Shown piece after piece: positions 1 through 11,149 of a DNA stretch of 64,000 nt. Under the pieces are notes generated by a model. That model worked only from the letters and a program-made list of their open reading frames with translations, was not told the origin of the DNA and made no database searches. The position numbers and the translations under genes are program-made. Every line of letters begins with the position of its first letter. The stretch's first letter is position 1. Source of the DNA: Micrasema longulum (lineage: Eukaryota > Arthropoda > Insecta > Trichoptera > Brachycentridae); NCBI GenBank assembly GCA_022494885.1, contig JAGVSM010003645.1, forward strand, positions 62,001 to 126,000. Reading direction: 5' to 3'.

Positions 1-444
1 GATCATGATAATACGAAAAGTAAAAAAACATATTTTTTTTGTAGTCTTTTAACAAAAGAAAAAAGACACCAACTTCCTCATTGCGATTGTTAGTTCGAGG
101 AGCATAAAATATTGCGGTGTCAAAACACTCGATTGTCTGCCTCAGGCATTATTCTAGACTCTGTATTATTGTATGGACAAAAGTCATCAACTCTTTTAAA
201 CTTATGAAGTAAACTCGTCATATCTATGTGGCCGGTAATGATTTGGGTCATCTCGAAGGTAGTTTGGTGATGATTGGTCATTTTTTAACATTTTTGATAA
301 ATATTTCAGGAAATACACAAACAAACTGCATCATTTAAAATGGTAGTTAATTATTGAAAATTACACTAAAATAGTTGAGTTTGTGGATTAAAGTCTTGAA
401 TATTGAGTCTTATTTCAGCTCTCCTGAGCATTTTCAAAAATTAC

Positions 445-705
445 TGATCGCTGCCCTAGTTCCTGTATGCTCAATAGACCTTTTTTAAAAAAATTAAGTT
501 ATGAATGCCAATATGGTCATTATTACACGTCCATGTAGCTAAATAAAAATTATTTTTTCTGTTATTAAATAGTATTTTCAGCATTTTTTTTAGTGCTGCT
601 CCAGTTTCTGGTTTTACTTTTTTGAATTCAAAAACAAATAAAATGTCTTTTCTACAATTTGCAAAATGGTCTTTTGAACATACAAGAACTAGGGCAGCGT
701 GATGG
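445..705. repeat. inverted repeat, about 36-bp arms
   Basis: The stretch near 450-484 (core GCTGCCCTAGTTC) recurs as its reverse complement near 668-702 (core GAACTAGGGCAGC), with a few mismatches and a spacer of about 180 bp. It looks like the end structure of a small foldback element. No second copy was seen in the window. Confidence 0.5.
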
Positions 706-806
706 TCCCTTCTGCCACCTGACTACCGAGATGTCAACTGTCAGCCGTGGACTTCCAGGACCGCAAAGCCTAATGATGCGGTCAAGGCTCTCGAAAGGCG
801 TCCACG

Positions 807-874
807 ATGGCCTACCTGGCCGTATTGTTTCTGGCGTCTCTGCTCGATGGCATATTACTTAACATACGCGCAAA
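807..874 (+). CDS. possible first coding exon with signal-peptide-like start
   Basis: The segment around 690-875 is clearly richer in G+C than its surroundings. An ATG at 807 in a fair context (cacgATGG) opens MAYLAVLFLASLLDGILLN, a hydrophobic stretch of signal-peptide type, and upstream in-frame stops are consistent with a 5' leader. The frame stops at 876-878 unless a GT donor (CAAA|gtaatt) at 875 is used. No downstream exon was recognised. It could equally be chance or a piece of an unknown repeat; the opposite strand also has short open frames here. Confidence 0.25.
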
Positions 875-1469
875 GTAATTACACTGAGACACACTTTGGA
901 TGCTACGTAGAGATTTTTTCTTGGTCTATTAAAGTAGGAGCAAAATCCCTTTACGATTTTATTCAAGTTGCAACGTTATTTGGGCGATATATTCAATTAT
1001 GGCCATACATTTCCCCGACTAATTGACTCTAAACATATTGCCTTCTTTCGCACACTCTCCCGTGTGACAATACGTGTTACTATGTAAAATAAATAAGGGA
1101 TAATTTAACGTTTTAAAAGCATTGACATTGAATATTCGTATGAAATAATCAGGAAAGAAGGCAGAAATACCTTTTCTGTTCAAATATCTTATTTTTATTT
1201 TTAATTATGGAGGAATATGTTTAGTTTGCGGCTCAGAACAAAAGGGAGTGAGAATGTGTTGAAAGTAACCGTGTTCAGATCTTTCTAGTGAAGCATTATT
1301 AATCGATTAATATTTTTATATTTATAAAGTTTACTGTTAATTTATACACATCTTATACAATAAATAATTCAATCTGATTTTTATATGTCCTTTCTTTTAT
1401 TTTCCTGTGTCCTATATCTTACAAATATTTATTTCTCAATTTATTATTTTCTTTTAATTTCACGTAGGT

Positions 1470-1912
1470 ACGAGTGTTGCTACTTTAGTTCTGAGATATG
1501 GCAACACCAGTGTGAATATGTCAAATCTGACATTGTCATCGTAAAGTTTGCCATTTTTAATGGTAAACGTACTCAGAACGTTTTGTCATACGAGTGATAT
1601 TTGTATTGTTTACAGATAATTAATTTTGTTAAAAAAATGGAACTACATTGTGAACATTTTCGTGCGATGCTTTTCTATGACTTTCGTCGTGGATTAAACC
1701 AACAACAGTGTGCCAATCAACTCGCTGTTACTTTTGGTGATAAAGTACCATCTCAAATAATCCAAGTATCTAGCGCGGATGTCTTATTGCTGATGGTAAG
1801 GGTAATAGAAGATGACCTCAATTCCCATTCGGAAATAAAGAGAACGTTTTGGGCGGCTACTATAAAAGCAGGTAACTTAGGGAACAGACATGAACTAGCA
1901 ATCAGTTTATGA
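1470..1912 (+). pseudogene. mariner-like element, 5' end with transposase N-terminus
   Basis: The frame from 1636 begins MELHCEHFRAMLFYDFRRGL, followed by a segment ending near GDKVPSQ. This is the N-terminal helix-turn-helix region of mariner transposases, the part that binds the terminal repeat. The preceding 165 bp, starting near TACGAGTGTTGC at about 1470, look like a mariner 5' terminal and leader region. After about residue 45 the similarity is lost: no second helix-turn-helix, no catalytic D,D34D domain and no 3' terminal repeat follow. I read it as a truncated fossil. Family assignment is from recognition of the N-terminal motif only. Confidence 0.6.
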
Positions 1913-1914
1913 GT

Positions 1915-2010
1915 TTGATAGTCTATTACAAATAAAAAAATGAAAAAACCACTGTACTTCCTCATTGAAGATAAATCTGTTAACTTAACATTGTCATACG
2001 GGCCCAGGGC
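1915..2010 (+). repeat. right ends of MITE A and MITE B, adjoining
   Basis: Positions about 1915-1972 match the right end of MITE A (full copy 42033-42464), finishing ACTGTACTTCCTCATT. Directly after it, about 1973-2003 matches the right terminal part of MITE B (full copy 41556-41908), finishing CATACGGGCCC. The order suggests MITE A landed inside a MITE B copy here, as at 42 kb. Confidence 0.5.
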
Positions 2011-2154
2011 CGCAATTGCAACGGGAAGTTGAGGACGTCATACCTTCACCATGGCGCTATAGTTGAAGATAAATTCTCCCGAGCGATCGTGAAGATACTC
2101 GTACACCACCGACCCTTAATTTTGAGGTAGGTATGTACCGAAGGCTCCAATACG

Positions 2155-2332
2155 CGGAGGCCTCCGTGGTTAAGTGGTTAAGATGCTTGACTCGCACACG
2201 AAAAGTTCTGGGTTCGATTCCCGGTGAGAACACAAAAATCAAATTGTGATTTTTCTCAAGCCTGGGTGTTCCGAGCTCCAGTTCACCACTGTTATTGGGC
2301 CTCGAAGCCTGTTGTGGTGCAAAAAAATATGA
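2155..2332 (+). repeat. tRNA-derived SINE, family 1
   Basis: The head resembles a tRNA with an A box (GTGGTTAAGTGGTTAAG) and a B box (GGGTTCGATTCCCGG), the internal RNA polymerase III promoter. A body of about 100 bp follows (AAGCCTGGGTGTTC, TGGGCCTC) and it ends GTTGTGGTGCAAAAA. A second copy lies at 46350-46517 on the other strand with the same body and tail. The head does not close into a proper tRNA acceptor stem, so it is a SINE, not a tRNA gene. Confidence 0.8.
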
Positions 2333-2590
2333 AAATTGTTTTCAGGCGTTGCCTAGTAGGTGAATGGTTCAGCTGGATGAATCTCACCCACATGATAAAG
2401 GTTTCAGCTCTTTTACTTCACAAAAGTCAACAGATGGAAGAGTTAAGGAAATGTGGATGTTCAAACATAGGCAGAATGGTGAATGTTACAGTGTGTAAAA
2501 TGGCCACTTGAACCAGCCAATGACAGGTTGTAAGCCTCATAAATGCCTAGACTCCCATATTCCCTTCTCAATTTTTTTTTCCCTCTGTTG
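2330..2590 (+). repeat. repeat R, forward copy
   Basis: One of about 14 copies of the abundant repeat R. It runs from CAGGCGTTGCCTAG through TTTCAGCTCTTTTACTTCAC and GAATGGTGAATGTTACAG to the CTCTGTTG end. It directly follows the SINE tail, so one element may have used the other's A-rich end as a landing site. Confidence 0.75.
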
Positions 2591-3587
2591 AAATAAATTA
2601 AAAAATATCAATTACCCCACTGTACACATATCTACACTCATTAAAGGTGATAATTTTTTTGTTCCACAAAGCAATTTCTGCTTTTATTACGATTTATTTA
2701 AATTTTTAATCATTCTGAGGTGGGCACTTTTTTCTTGAAAGCCAATTTTTATTATGAAAGAGAACTAAGAAAAATTTTAAGACTAATTTAATTCTGACAA
2801 AACGTCAGTTTTGAAAACGAAAGGATATAAGCAGAGGCAATGTGGCTAGATTCTGCCCTAACATGTATATGTATCTAGGCATACTCGTATGTATCTAGGC
2901 GTAAAACGTTGCCACTATAAAAAATAAATTTAATTATTATATTTTTTTCATCTGTTTTACTATCTTCCTGAGTATCGAGAAGTTAAAAGAGCCGGCTTTG
3001 TAATCGCTCGGTAGATAAATAAAAACGATCGTTAAGCATACCGTCTTGGTAATAGTCAAAAGTCTTTTAAAAATCATGTTCAAGCGAGTATTTTTTGCTT
3101 GAATTGGGATTTATTGGAGTTTATAAACGCTTTGAAGTGGGCACTTTTTATCATAGAAGTCTATTTAAAATATAAATGAGAACTATTTTAAATTTTAATG
3201 AAGTAAGGAACGCGGACTAAATTTTTGGGGTCATTCATGGGTTGGATTCGATCATTATATGACGTCGAGATGACAAGTCGGTAGAATATACCGAGGTGGA
3301 TAGAGATACTACAAAAGTTAAGTGTACCGTTTCGATATGTACAGATGAAGATAGCGTTCATAATCGCGGCACAGATTTAGTGTACCGTAGCGATATCGCG
3401 TAACTTGTTATTTTTACGAAAATGATTTACTGAAATGTATATGGCGCCATAGGTAACAGGAGCCGTTGGTTTTCAATAAATGCCATTTCTAATCTGAATA
3501 GTGATAGTTTTTCTGATACTCCAGCAGTTGATTAAAATCGTGAGTAATATTCGCTAAGATCCCTTGCCAAAAAATGCAATTCATAGT
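2591..3587. other. no gene seen; old repeat scraps
   Basis: AT-rich sequence without a convincing reading frame. About 3295-3400 has weak similarity to the core of MITE B (CGATATGTACAGATGAAGATAGCG). Two direct ATGTATCTAGGC copies sit at about 2869 and 2889. Confidence 0.5.
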
Positions 3588-3589
3588 TA

Positions 3590-4519
3590 GGGGAGACCGA
3601 GGAGAGTTGTAACAGAGGAGAGTTGAAACAATGGCGATTTCGAGAAATCTATGATCGATGGCGAACTGGCAACATCGCCCTTTATTGTTTTTTTGATGTG
3701 CCACTTGATGGGGTCGGCAACAGCAGTCTACAGAGAGTGGTTGTGTGTATACGACATCTGGACGGAAAAAAATACCAAAAGTAAGTTTTTGGCCAGTATT
3801 TTGATAGCCTGTTATTCGATACGTATTACGTGAACGCTGACGTGATATTATTACCAATATGCACTGACTATTCAAGTTTCAAAGCGTGATATTATTTTTA
3901 CAGCTCGCCTCTAGTTTAGAGGTTAAAAGCCATTATTCTGAACAAGACCCGATTCTCTGGGCCTAGGAAAGTTGAAACAAGCTATTTCTCTTTTATTTAT
4001 TTTATTACTATAATGTTTTGTGGTGTGAATTTGGACACCGAATTGTTAATTGTTGATTGTTCTTGTTTCAGAACGCACAATAAATATGTACGAAAGACTC
4101 TATTGCTATAATTTATGATTACTGCACATAATATATTTTTTATTGATGAACATACCAACGGTTGATTAAAGCAGTTAAATTTGTTTCACGCGTATTTTTA
4201 TAAATAAATTATCTTACTTTTTTAAATAGTGCTGTTTTTATTTTGAAAAATAATTATAATCCCCAAATACCAAACTGTTACAACTTACCTTGACCTCTGT
4301 TTCAACTTACCTCGGTACTAGGAGAGTTGTAAAGCAGAGAGTTTTTTTAGTTTTAGCCGATTTTCTCATTGACCCCTATTATTTTTTTGTTACTTTGTTT
4401 AGATTATATAGTGTATAAAATTGGCTACCTAGAGATATAAAGTTCATTGAGGTAAGTCTATTTTAGGCTGAGATATACTAGGTAATGTAAAAACTGATTC
4501 AACCCTCCTCGGTCTCCCC
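3590..4519. mobile_element. 930-bp TA-flanked element with GGGGAGACCG terminal repeats
   Basis: The left end GGGGAGACCGAGGAGAGTTG is matched at the right end by the reverse complement of GGGGAGACCGAGGAGGGTTG, and both ends are flanked by TA (3588-3589, 4520-4521), as for a TA target duplication. Short motifs of the type GAGAGTTGWAAC recur inside in both orientations (about 3604, 3618, 3968, 4275, 4299, 4322), like subterminal transposase-binding sites. No transposase frame is present, so it is a non-autonomous DNA transposon. The TA duplication points to a Tc1/mariner-type or similar mobiliser, but I do not recognise the family. Confidence 0.7.
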
Positions 4520-4775
4520 TACCCGGTATTACAGTATCACCGACGATATGGTGCTTATAGCAAATCAATAGTTGATTGTTGAATAGTATTTGCAGGCATT
4601 CTACGACATCGTTTGATATGATCCGATTAGTTTGTTTTTGTTTCTGACATTTAAAAGTTGAACCCCGTATAGTTATAATTTGTACCCGTTAAACGTCAAA
4701 ACACGCTAAACGTCAAGAAACACGGTTAATCCTTAAACCAGAAATCTGTTGCCGGTAAAAACCATTTTTATTATT

Positions 4776-4832
4776 TTTTTCATACATTTTCGAGAAACTT
4801 CGCGATACAATGAAATGCTTTAATTTTTACCA
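4776..4832 (-). repeat. MITE A fragment
   Basis: About 55 bp (CATTTTCGAGAAACTTCGC, then ATGCTTTAATTTTTACC) match the interior of MITE A near the end that reads CCGCGCGTGAGACATC in the 58 kb copy. Neither terminal repeat is present. Confidence 0.45.
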
Positions 4833-4846
4833 CTAGTCCAGTAGCC

Positions 4847-5390
4847 AGGGGTGGTATTCTGAACGCCAAAGTGCACGTAGAAAGCGCATTTTTAACGCGT
4901 ACTAAATACAGGATAACAGAGCGAACAGCTGGAGGCGCAATGCAGAAGCTTGGGTGAAGATCTATGCGACATCCCATCGGTGATAGGTAGTAAAAAACTC
5001 ACACGAGAGGTAGTATCATACATGGTCAATATAGTGCAGGCAATTGGTAAAATAAACCAAAGTACGGAACAAAATGCCGAACACTCCTCCAGTGGAACGG
5101 AAAGCCTGTTGACTACTGCCAACAGGCCGGCTTCTCCTGAAGAGTTTTGAGTGGTTTCCTCTCCACATAAGCGAATGCTGAGAAGTTCCTGATTGGCCCA
5201 CATTAGTATATCCCTCCTGATCCCAACAGTTTAGATAAATTTAAAGAAATTTAATTGCAGAAAAATCCACTTTTGAAATATAAACCTTGTATAGGTATTA
5301 TAAACAAGGTAAATAATAAAGCAACTCCCATATAAAAAAAAGACTACCAGAGCGATCTTTTCTCGCGCAATTTCGTTCAGAATACCAGCC
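4847..5390. mobile_element. element with about 20-bp TIR around a segment repeated at 54.5 kb
   Basis: The ends are inverted copies: GGGGTGGTATTCTGAACG at the left and, reversed, GGGCTGGTATTCTGAACG at the right. The centre (about 4970-5160) is also found on the opposite strand at about 54560-54745: both share GGAGAAGCCGG, CTTCCGTTCCACT, GTTCGGCATTTTGT and CCATGTATGAT. The centre has open frames both ways, but none that I recognise. Confidence 0.5.
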
Positions 5391-5391
5391 C

Positions 5392-5508
5392 AGGGGTGAT
5401 ATTCCAAACGCCCTCGCAGCCGTAGAAAAAGATTTTATCTCGCGTATTTTGTATGTAAAAGTAAAAGTGTTGTCTATGGCCGCGAGAGCGGTTCAGAATA
5501 GCACCGCA
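5392..5508 (+). mobile_element. GC-ended palindromic MITE, copy 1
   Basis: About 117 bp with ends GGGGTGATATTCCAAACGC and GCGGTTCAGAATAGCACC and an inner inverted pair around CTCGCRGCCGTAG / CTATGGCCGCGAG. A second copy lies inverted at 55751-55872. Its ends resemble those of the neighbouring element 4847-5390, so the two may be related. Confidence 0.65.
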
Positions 5509-5509
5509 A

Positions 5510-6112
5510 AGGGGGATTTGCTTATAAAAAGTCATGGTTTTTTGGAATTCGGATAAGTTGCATGTTCCCAAGCTTTTATTAAAAATCCTAGTTTTCTAAT
5601 TTGGCAAGCCTGTGCGCGCGTCAGTATGACCACTTTGAAAGATTTTGCTCATTAACTATTTACTCGCTCGTTGTACAAAAAATATTTCCTACAATTTCAT
5701 CTACTGATAGGTAATGTTTTTCTAAACCTATGCTCACTAAAATACAGAGTTTCGAAGCTCAAATTTATTCTAAAAGAACATTAATCATAAAAATATACAC
5801 GTTTTCGCACAGAAAATTAGATTTTACTTGTTATAAAATTAAAGATAACTTTGTTAACTTTCCAATGTAATCCGAGTTGCTCTAGAGAGTTAAATCAACA
5901 CCACGCAATTGGTTAATTCCAGTACAATCTTACATAGCTTTAGACATAATAATATTAGGTGTTAACATAAGTTGTGTCCGCTTTTTTATATTTTAAAATG
6001 AGCACCTAAAGTAAAACAAAATAGTATAGGTTATTGTCAGTCGAAATTAAATTTTCTGTTGCACAAAGTATTGTGTTTGCTTTTACGTTACATGTATTAT
6101 TTTATTTGATTA
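5510..6112. other. no gene seen
   Basis: AT-rich spacer. I see no reading frame with known motifs, no tRNA-like fold and no match to the other repeats listed here. Confidence 0.5.
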
Positions 6113-6699
6113 CAGTAGCTCAATCACAAATAACTATCGACACACTAATAAGCGATGTGATAACAATTTCTCACCATGGTTGTTTATCGTATTCGCGATC
6201 ACAGTGGAACATTCGTAAACACCTAATATGAAATGTCAAAATATTTACGATTCGCGACGTATAATCCTGCTGTGCAATCACATATTTGAATTTCACCGGT
6301 GTAAATATGGAAAATATTCCAAAACTGCTATTTTTATTTATTTTTTTATTATTTACCATGCTATTTATTGCATTTAGCCGGCGGTTGGCAAGCCAAATGC
6401 CAAGAAAAGCAGTCGCCATAGTAATTGTAATTTAATTTTCATCTTTTTGTATTAGATACTCCTTACTATTTTGAAAATGCAATATATTGTATAATTTTAT
6501 TATAGTAAAAGCCGGTTTTTCGCCAGTAAACTGTATTTATTTACGAGGAAAACAAAAAAACAAGCCGACACGAGCGTTGACTTAGAGATTACACACGCGT
6601 TGACTTATGACTGCGATAACTTAAGCATGTTCATTGTTATCGCACAAATGTTTAGCATGTTTTTAAGTACGTCAATATTTATTTGTGATTGAGCTCCTG
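6113..6699 (+). mobile_element. 587-bp MITE with AGCTCAATCACAAATAA ends, copy 1
   Basis: The ends are inverted copies of CAGKAGCTCAATCACAAATAA (left start 6113, right end 6699). A second copy of similar length lies at 47092-47672 in the opposite orientation with the same internal order (TTTACACCGGTGAAATTC, GCGGTTGGCAAGCC, GTCAACGCGTGTGTAATC). It has no transposase. CAG-type ends recall hAT elements, but I could not find an 8-bp target duplication. Confidence 0.75.
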
Positions 6700-7440
6700 A
6701 CCTTTAAAATGGAAGTGAGGGAGAAGATGAAAGTGATCATTGTCGAAACCTCTTCATGTTCGCGTTCAATCGAGGGAATTAAGCTGCTGGCGATATTTGC
6801 GCAGTGTAAGGAGAAGATGCTATGAATTATTGATTAATAATATATGTCGATTGCTATATTTGTTGTAAAATAATGAAGGCGAATACATTGTTGACTAATT
6901 TGTTGTGATTTTTTTTGTTTCGTTTTCCTCTTCATTTGGAAAAAAAACGAACACAACTTATAACAATATCAATACATATAACATTATTGATAGTCACAAT
7001 CTCTTCTTGAAAAGTGACACATTGACACGGGGTGTATGTCTATTTTGTCTTTGTGTCGCTACTAATAGAAGGTCGTTTTCTGTCTCTAATGAACCACGTA
7101 ATTGAGAGAATTATTTATGAGACATGCGTCACGCACAAGATTTATGAAATATAAAATGTTTCGATAGACAAGAAATATGGACGTCTGGCAAACGCGATAT
7201 AAGAAAAAGTGTTCATTTTTATTATTTCTGCTTTATTGGAGAATTATTTCGTGTGGGTTCTTGTGATGGATTAGCTTTATGGACGTAAATAAATCTTATA
7301 AATCCAAAAGTAAAATACTCAATACTACTAAGATCATAAAAAGGCTACTCTTGCAAAAAAAAGATAAGGTTTTTCATTGAAAGGTCGACTAACTATTTGA
7401 TTATACACTTGTATATTCCACTTTGGTGGAATAAAACAAA
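6700..7440. other. no gene seen
   Basis: AT-rich sequence without a recognisable frame. A short palindrome TTCCACTTTGGTGGAA lies at about 7417. I matched nothing here to the named repeat families. Confidence 0.45.
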
Positions 7441-7795
7441 AGTTGAATAAAACTATAAAGTATTTTTATTATTATAATTTATCTAAGTATTAGTTTTAAA
7501 TAATTATACCTTTTTTTTTGTTTAACGTTATTCAACATTGTTTTCTAATTTTTTTTAACTGGTTCAAAGTATTTCTAATATCAAATTATATTTTTTTATC
7601 AATAATTCTATAAGTGGTAATATTTTATGTTTTTTATATAATTTATCTTTTTTAGACTTTCTTAATTTGTTAGTTATAATATTGTTTTAAATGCTCTATA
7701 TTACTTATAATTATGCTTACATGTATGTATATTTAATTGTATTTGTAACTTATATGTAAAAGGTACTAAGTGCCGTTTATTTCAATAAAATAAAA
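7441..7795 (+). repeat. LINE 3' tail with GGTACTAAGTGCC hairpin
   Basis: It ends ATGTAAAAGGTACTAAGTGC then CGTTTATTTCAATAAAATAAAAT. The same 3' UTR is found at 48422-48780 (+) and 57478-57720 (-). The hairpin followed by an A/T-rich tail is the expected 3' recognition end of a non-LTR retrotransposon. No coding part remains in this copy. Confidence 0.65.
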
Positions 7796-8578
7796 TGTCC
7801 ATCTTTGAGTATTCGTTCGATTTGGTCATGCCATGTTTTTCTCGGTCTTCCTCGATTTTTGCATCCATCAACATTTGCATCGTAAATAATTTTTGCCGTT
7901 TATTCGCTCTACATATCCAAACCAACGCAGAGCTCCTTTCTTGATTTTGTTAATAATGCTTATCTCAGCCTTGCATAATGTACGGATGTCAACATTTGTG
8001 CATCTATCGTACATAGTTTTACCACACATTCGCCTGAGGGATCGCATTTCGACAGCATTCAGCCTACTATTATCTCTGTTTTTCCAAGTCCATACTTCGC
8101 TCCCATACAGCAAGGAACTGCTAATTTTGCATCTTGCGACAAACATTTATTTGCCAAGGTTGATTTAAGTGCACCGTTCACTCTGTTCCCCGCACTCACC
8201 CTCCTTTCAATAACTTTCTCAGTCATTCCATCCCTAGTAAACATACTTCCCAGATACACAAATTTCTCTACCTGTTTTTGTATAAACTCATTCACAGTGA
8301 TTGCACATTTAGTCATACTTTAATTTCTTTCAAAAACCATTACATTAGATTTATCGACATTCATCAGCAAATCGCTTCCCTCGCATACATCGTAGACCTT
8401 TGTTACCAAGAATTGCAGTTCCTCTTTGTTGTTAGCAAGAAGCACGGCGTCATTAGCCTACAAAAGACAATTGACAGTTAAATCACCCGTTTTTGCTCCC
8501 ATTCTTAAGTTTTTCATACAGTTATCGATATACACGTTGAACAGCCATGGTGGCATCACATATCCCTGTTTGTGGCAT
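7796..8578 (-). pseudogene. RTE-like LINE, reverse transcriptase C-terminal part, broken
   Basis: Reading the - strand from 8578, I see a reverse transcriptase segment PPWLFNVYIDNCMKNLRMGA, then a degenerate catalytic box (stop-ANDAVLLANN where YADD is expected). Next come FVYLGSMFTRDG and VNGALKSTLANKCLSQDAKL, and in another frame LLYGSEVWTWKNRD, RRMCGKTMYDRCTN and GALRWFGYVERI. This is the RT-to-C-terminus order of RTE-type LINE polymerases. The catalytic aspartates are not intact and there is at least one deletion/frameshift near 8120, so it is dead. It lacks the 3' end present in the copies at 9415 and 35245. Confidence 0.8.
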
Positions 8579-8876
8579 GCAATATATTCATAAACACGAT
8601 CAACATATAAGACTTCGATCTAACCCATGGCGATCCATCTTCGTCCCACAATGTGTGAATGGCGAAGAGATCTATCCCAAACAACAATTCCAAGTTGTGT
8701 GATGAATTGACTTATCTACACATTCTGGACATCGGGGCATAAAAACAAAAGTTGCTCTTAGAAGATTGATTGAATAGCAAATGTGAACTTCTGATGACAC
8801 GGTTGGGAACGTGAAAAGAAATTGATTGCAACAGAGATGGGACATCACTTATAGCATTAAGTAATTTGAAAATTTA
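8579..8876 (-). pseudogene. jockey-like LINE C-terminal fragment
   Basis: The reverse complement matches the + copy at 61440-61760: cores CCATCTCTGTTGCAATCAAT, CAACCGTGTCA and CCCGATGTCCAGAATGTGTA. In the 61 kb copy this region encodes NFSFYAPMSRMCRLINSSHD, a segment typical of jockey-like polymerase C-termini. Several frameshifts are present here. Confidence 0.65.
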
Positions 8877-9414
8877 ATCGTTAATGTGTAAACATAAATA
8901 AAGTACTATTAAATTTTCTTATTACAAAAACGAATGTCATATTACTTCGAATTCGTCATATTTTCAGGCAATTTCTGCACCAACAAACGCAATAAATCTT
9001 TACAAATCTTACCAGGCTAGTTATTTATTATCGTAGTACATCAACCTCCCCCGTCCAGATGTCTCGAAACATCTTCAGATAAGACGAGACTACTTAGGAA
9101 GTGATTACGAGGGGATTATTTTTGACGATCACCCCCCTAAGATGCTGTGTAACACTACTTAAGGGCTGGTTCTTATACTAATACACTCCCGAGGGATGTT
9201 TGGTACAAACACTTACTTGAAATGACTTACGAGAGAGCCAACAGTTTTTAAAAAATGATTTATTAGACAATAATTTATCTAACGTATTTTGGATTGAACA
9301 CATTTTATATAAAATGGGCGTAGAGATAATAATTAAGAACAATAATATTAGTTATTAATAATATAGTTCTTTATTTTTTAAGAATAATTTATCGGAATCG
9401 CGTATTCAGAATCA

Positions 9415-9920
9415 GAGGTTGACAACAACAACAAATCATCACGCCGTTTCCTCGTAAGGGTAGGCAAAGAGGATATAACACCTCATCACTCTATGTTTGC
9501 ATACAGATCTCGCTTCATTCATACATTTTCTCATGTTCGCCCGGCGATTATTCCGACATATGACATGTCCATCTTCAAGTATTTGTTGGATTCGGTCATG
9601 CCATGTCTTCCTCTATTTCTGCATTCATCAACATTCGCATTGTAAATATTCTTAGCCGTTCTTTCGCTGTCCATTGTCCTCTACATGTCCAAACCAGCGC
9701 AGAGATCCTTTCTTGATTTTGTCGATAATGCTTGTCTCAGCCTTACGTATGTACGGATCTGAGCATTTGTGCATCTATCGTGCATAGTTTTACCACACAT
9801 TCGCCTGAGATATGGCATTTCGACACCATTCAGCCTACTTTCATCCCTGTTTTTCCAAGTCCATACTTCGCTCCCATAGATCAGGGTCGGGACCAGGACT
9901 CCGTTGTGAACTGCTAATTA
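9415..9920 (-). pseudogene. RTE-like LINE, 5'-truncated copy
   Basis: On the - strand it encodes pieces of the same C-terminal domain as the 7.8 kb and 35.2 kb copies (GSEVWTWKNRDES-like, GSLRWFGHVE-like, KTMHDRCTNAQIRT-like) with several stops. The 3' end is preserved: GGCGTGATGATTTG, then TTGTTGTTG repeats at 9415-9437. The 5' truncation, at AATTAGCAGTTCACAACGG, is at the same place as in the 35 kb copy. Confidence 0.75.
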
Positions 9921-9964
9921 AAATCAGAGGTTACAAATGGGTAATTTTATTTTTAATATGGCAG

Positions 9965-10060
9965 GTCTTTTTTTTTAGTGAAATAGATTTGTCAGACGAA
10001 TTTCACCCACATCAATAAAGATTACAGTTTTTTGAATTCACAAAACTCAACTGTAAAAGT
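9965..10060 (+). repeat. repeat R fragment
   Basis: Weak forward copy: GTGAAATAGATTTGTCAG, ATTTCACCCACATCAATAAA and TTCACAAAACTCAAC align with the middle of repeat R. Ends are not clear. Confidence 0.4.
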
Positions 10061-10230
10061 ACTTCCTCCACATACCCGAAACCGTTTAAAATACCGTGGG
10101 TCTTTCTGTCGGTTTTACTAATACAAAAAAGCAATGTTTTTTGTCAATAAACGAGTTATTCCTTGAAAATTTTCAATTGCATACATCGCGATTTTAATTG
10201 AATCGATTACTTTCTGTCTCGCGGTGTAAT

Positions 10231-10465
10231 TTGTCGGCTTCATGGTGTAGTGGTCAGCGCGTTTTGCTTACCATGTAGGAGGTTTCGGGTTTGATTACCG
10301 ACAGGTTGACTTGAATATTTTTAAAAATATGTTTTTAAAAAATTTTTCATAGACCCTAGACTGGCACCTGAACCGTAAGACTGATCAGCTTACCTTAATG
10401 TAACAAAAATGATCAAGATACGCTGCAATTAGTGTACTAATGCAGTGCCCTATGATGATGCTACC
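10231..10465 (+). repeat. tRNA-derived SINE, family 2
   Basis: The head has an A-box-like GGTGTAGTGGTCAGCG and a degenerate B box GGGTTTGATTACC. After a spacer the body reads ACTGGCACCTGAACCGTAAG, ACTGATCAGCTTACCTTAATG and ATGCAGTGCCCTATG, ending in GATGATG. Related full or 3' parts occur at 14340, 19545(-), 27825(-), 35038(-), 38578, 47885(-, weak) and 60925. Confidence 0.65.
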
Positions 10466-11060
10466 ACTTTCAACGGGAGTTTGGCAAATGATATGGAGTG
10501 CCTTTGTCGGACAGAAAATCGCAGCTTCCAAAAAGAACTGGGAGTGCGGTTAGGAGTAGCAGGCGCTACATTCAACAGTAGGAAGGCTATCTGGAGATCG
10601 GATATTTATTCAGTGAAAACCAAATGCCGCCTATATAAATCCTGCATAAAACTTATTCTTCTCTACGGATGGGAATCGTGGTACCTCACTAGGGCCCAAA
10701 ACAGCAAAATTCTGAGTTTTGAGAACAGGTGTCTCAGAATGAGAAAGAATGAAGTAATAAAGAATGAAGTAATAAGAGACCGGACGCAGCAAACTCCAGT
10801 GAGAACTGTCGTCAAGCGGAGGCGATGATACGGTTGGCTGGGCTATATATTGTGGATACTTGCCTACTTAACAAGGCATTAGGTTCTCGACGCCGCGACG
10901 TCCACTGCTGACTGTTCGTCGGCAGTTTATGTCAGAACTTCGGGACGAGCACCTGACTTGGGAGGACGCAAAGGAGTTGGCAGCTGATAGACATGCATGA
11001 AGGCTCTTTGTGGATACCATTTGCTCTAACTAGGGAGCGGACATGGAATGAATGAATTAA
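10466..11060 (+). pseudogene. RTE-like LINE C-terminal domain, family 2
   Basis: The + frames carry LGVRLGVAGATFNSRKAIWR, SDIYSVKTKCRLYKSC, GWESWYLTRAQNSKILSFEN and, further on, frame-shifted pieces ending ASAARHA near 11000. It is about the last 200 residues of a LINE polymerase, after the reverse transcriptase domain. The closest relative in the window is 59281-59935. Here a short duplication (AAGAATGAAGTAATAA) and several stops break the frame. Confidence 0.7.
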
Positions 11061-11149
11061 GGAATTGCCGGATATTGTCATTTATCCTTTTGACCACATT
11101 GCAAACACGAATGGTAGCAAAAACTGTAAGTATTTACCTTTTCATAAAA

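Noticed and set aside
1385..1597. Open frame MSFLLFSCVLYLTNIYFS as a membrane protein
   Set aside because: Low-complexity AT-rich reading that runs into the mariner 5' region.
2155..2232. A functional tRNA gene
   Set aside because: A and B boxes are present, but the acceptor stem does not pair and the body and tail are shared with 46350-46517, so it is a SINE.
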